From NCBI RefSeq assembly GCF_009928485.1, contig NZ_JAABNP010000040.1, forward strand, positions 1-51,440: DNA of 51,440 nucleotides, read 5' to 3'. Positions 51,396-51,440 of the stretch are shown piece by piece. Position numbers and translations under genes: made by a program. The notes beneath the pieces were generated by a model. It was not told where the DNA came from and did not search any database. It saw only the letters and a list, made by a program, of their open reading frames with translations. Source of the DNA: Clostridium sp. C2-6-12. GTDB lineage: Bacteria > Bacillota > Clostridia > Clostridiales > Clostridiaceae. The stretch's first letter is position 1. Each line of letters starts with the position of its first letter.

Positions 51396-51440
51396 AAAAT
51401 TTTGTGTAAACTGAATAAAATCAACTCCTTCTTGGCAATA
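51386..51440. mobile_element. Probable end of an IS256-like insertion sequence
   Basis: GGCTCTGTAAAAAATTTTG followed by TGTAAACTG matches the general form of terminal inverted repeats in IS256-family elements, which carry GTGTAAA just inside the tip. The sequence runs off the window, so neither transposase nor the other end can be checked. Confidence 0.45.

Overview
The window reads as chromosomal DNA of an AT-rich, low-GC Firmicute, most likely a solventogenic Clostridium sensu stricto close to C. beijerinckii. Evidence: strong GGAGG-type ribosome binding sites, U-rich terminators, a bifunctional AdhE, and an NADP-dependent secondary (isopropanol) alcohol dehydrogenase whose sequence closely resembles, but is not identical to, the C. 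beijerinckii enzyme as I remember it. Housekeeping genes (metK, recD2, comFC, hpf/raiA, secA, prfB, tex) are intact. No prophage, CRISPR array or tRNA/rRNA was seen. The only mobile-element signal is a probable IS256-like end at the extreme right edge.

Layout. 1-5 kb: an orphan lipoprotein, a secreted CBM9-like plus feruloyl-esterase-like protein behind a promoter with two identical operator-like sites, a frameshifted membrane-protein gene, a stalk-domain protein and a GNAT remnant. 4.8-6.1 kb: a short-chain dehydrogenase divergent from a MerR regulator, with a textbook 19-bp-spacer MerR promoter. 6.1-9.6 kb: a long AT-rich leader with a Rex-like operator, then adhE. 9.6-16 kb: an unknown protein, a MerR-methyltransferase fusion with its own 19-bp-spacer promoter, a GNAT, guanine deaminase, a PAS-GGDEF-HD-GYP protein whose first PAS domain is cut by an in-frame stop, and RidA. 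16-19 kb: a nitronate-monooxygenase/FabK-like gene behind a FabT-like palindrome, and metK under a SAM-I riboswitch. 19-28.5 kb: recD2, a degenerate ComFA-like protein, comFC, a raiA-type structured RNA, long hpf, secA and prfB with its programmed +1 frameshift.

28.5-35.7 kb: an autoregulated MarR regulator sharing a 12-bp operator with a nitroreductase/monooxygenase pair, a small membrane protein, a two-component system, a CPBP-family protein lacking the usual histidines, and a DUF1835 protein with an Rpn-like tail. 35.8-46.3 kb: tex, a MATE exporter, a sigma-54 activator directly upstream of the secondary alcohol dehydrogenase (which has a clear -24/-12 promoter and an upstream palindrome), an EamA transporter, a YczE-like protein and an AraC regulator. 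46.6-51.4 kb: a small unknown protein, a cluster of short hairpin repeats, a chemotaxis receptor, a GH43 beta-xylosidase behind a cre-like site, and a probable IS end cutting a short reading frame.

Themes: solvent/redox metabolism (Rex-adhE and sigma54-sadh), plant polysaccharide use (esterase and xylosidase, both with catabolite- or LacI-type operator sequences), and ligand-sensing regulators placed beside their likely targets. The least explained items are the MerR-methyltransferase fusion, the degenerate ComFA, the repeat cluster near 47.1 kb and the inverted-repeat-bounded spacer between secA and prfB. I found no convincing new multi-gene system.
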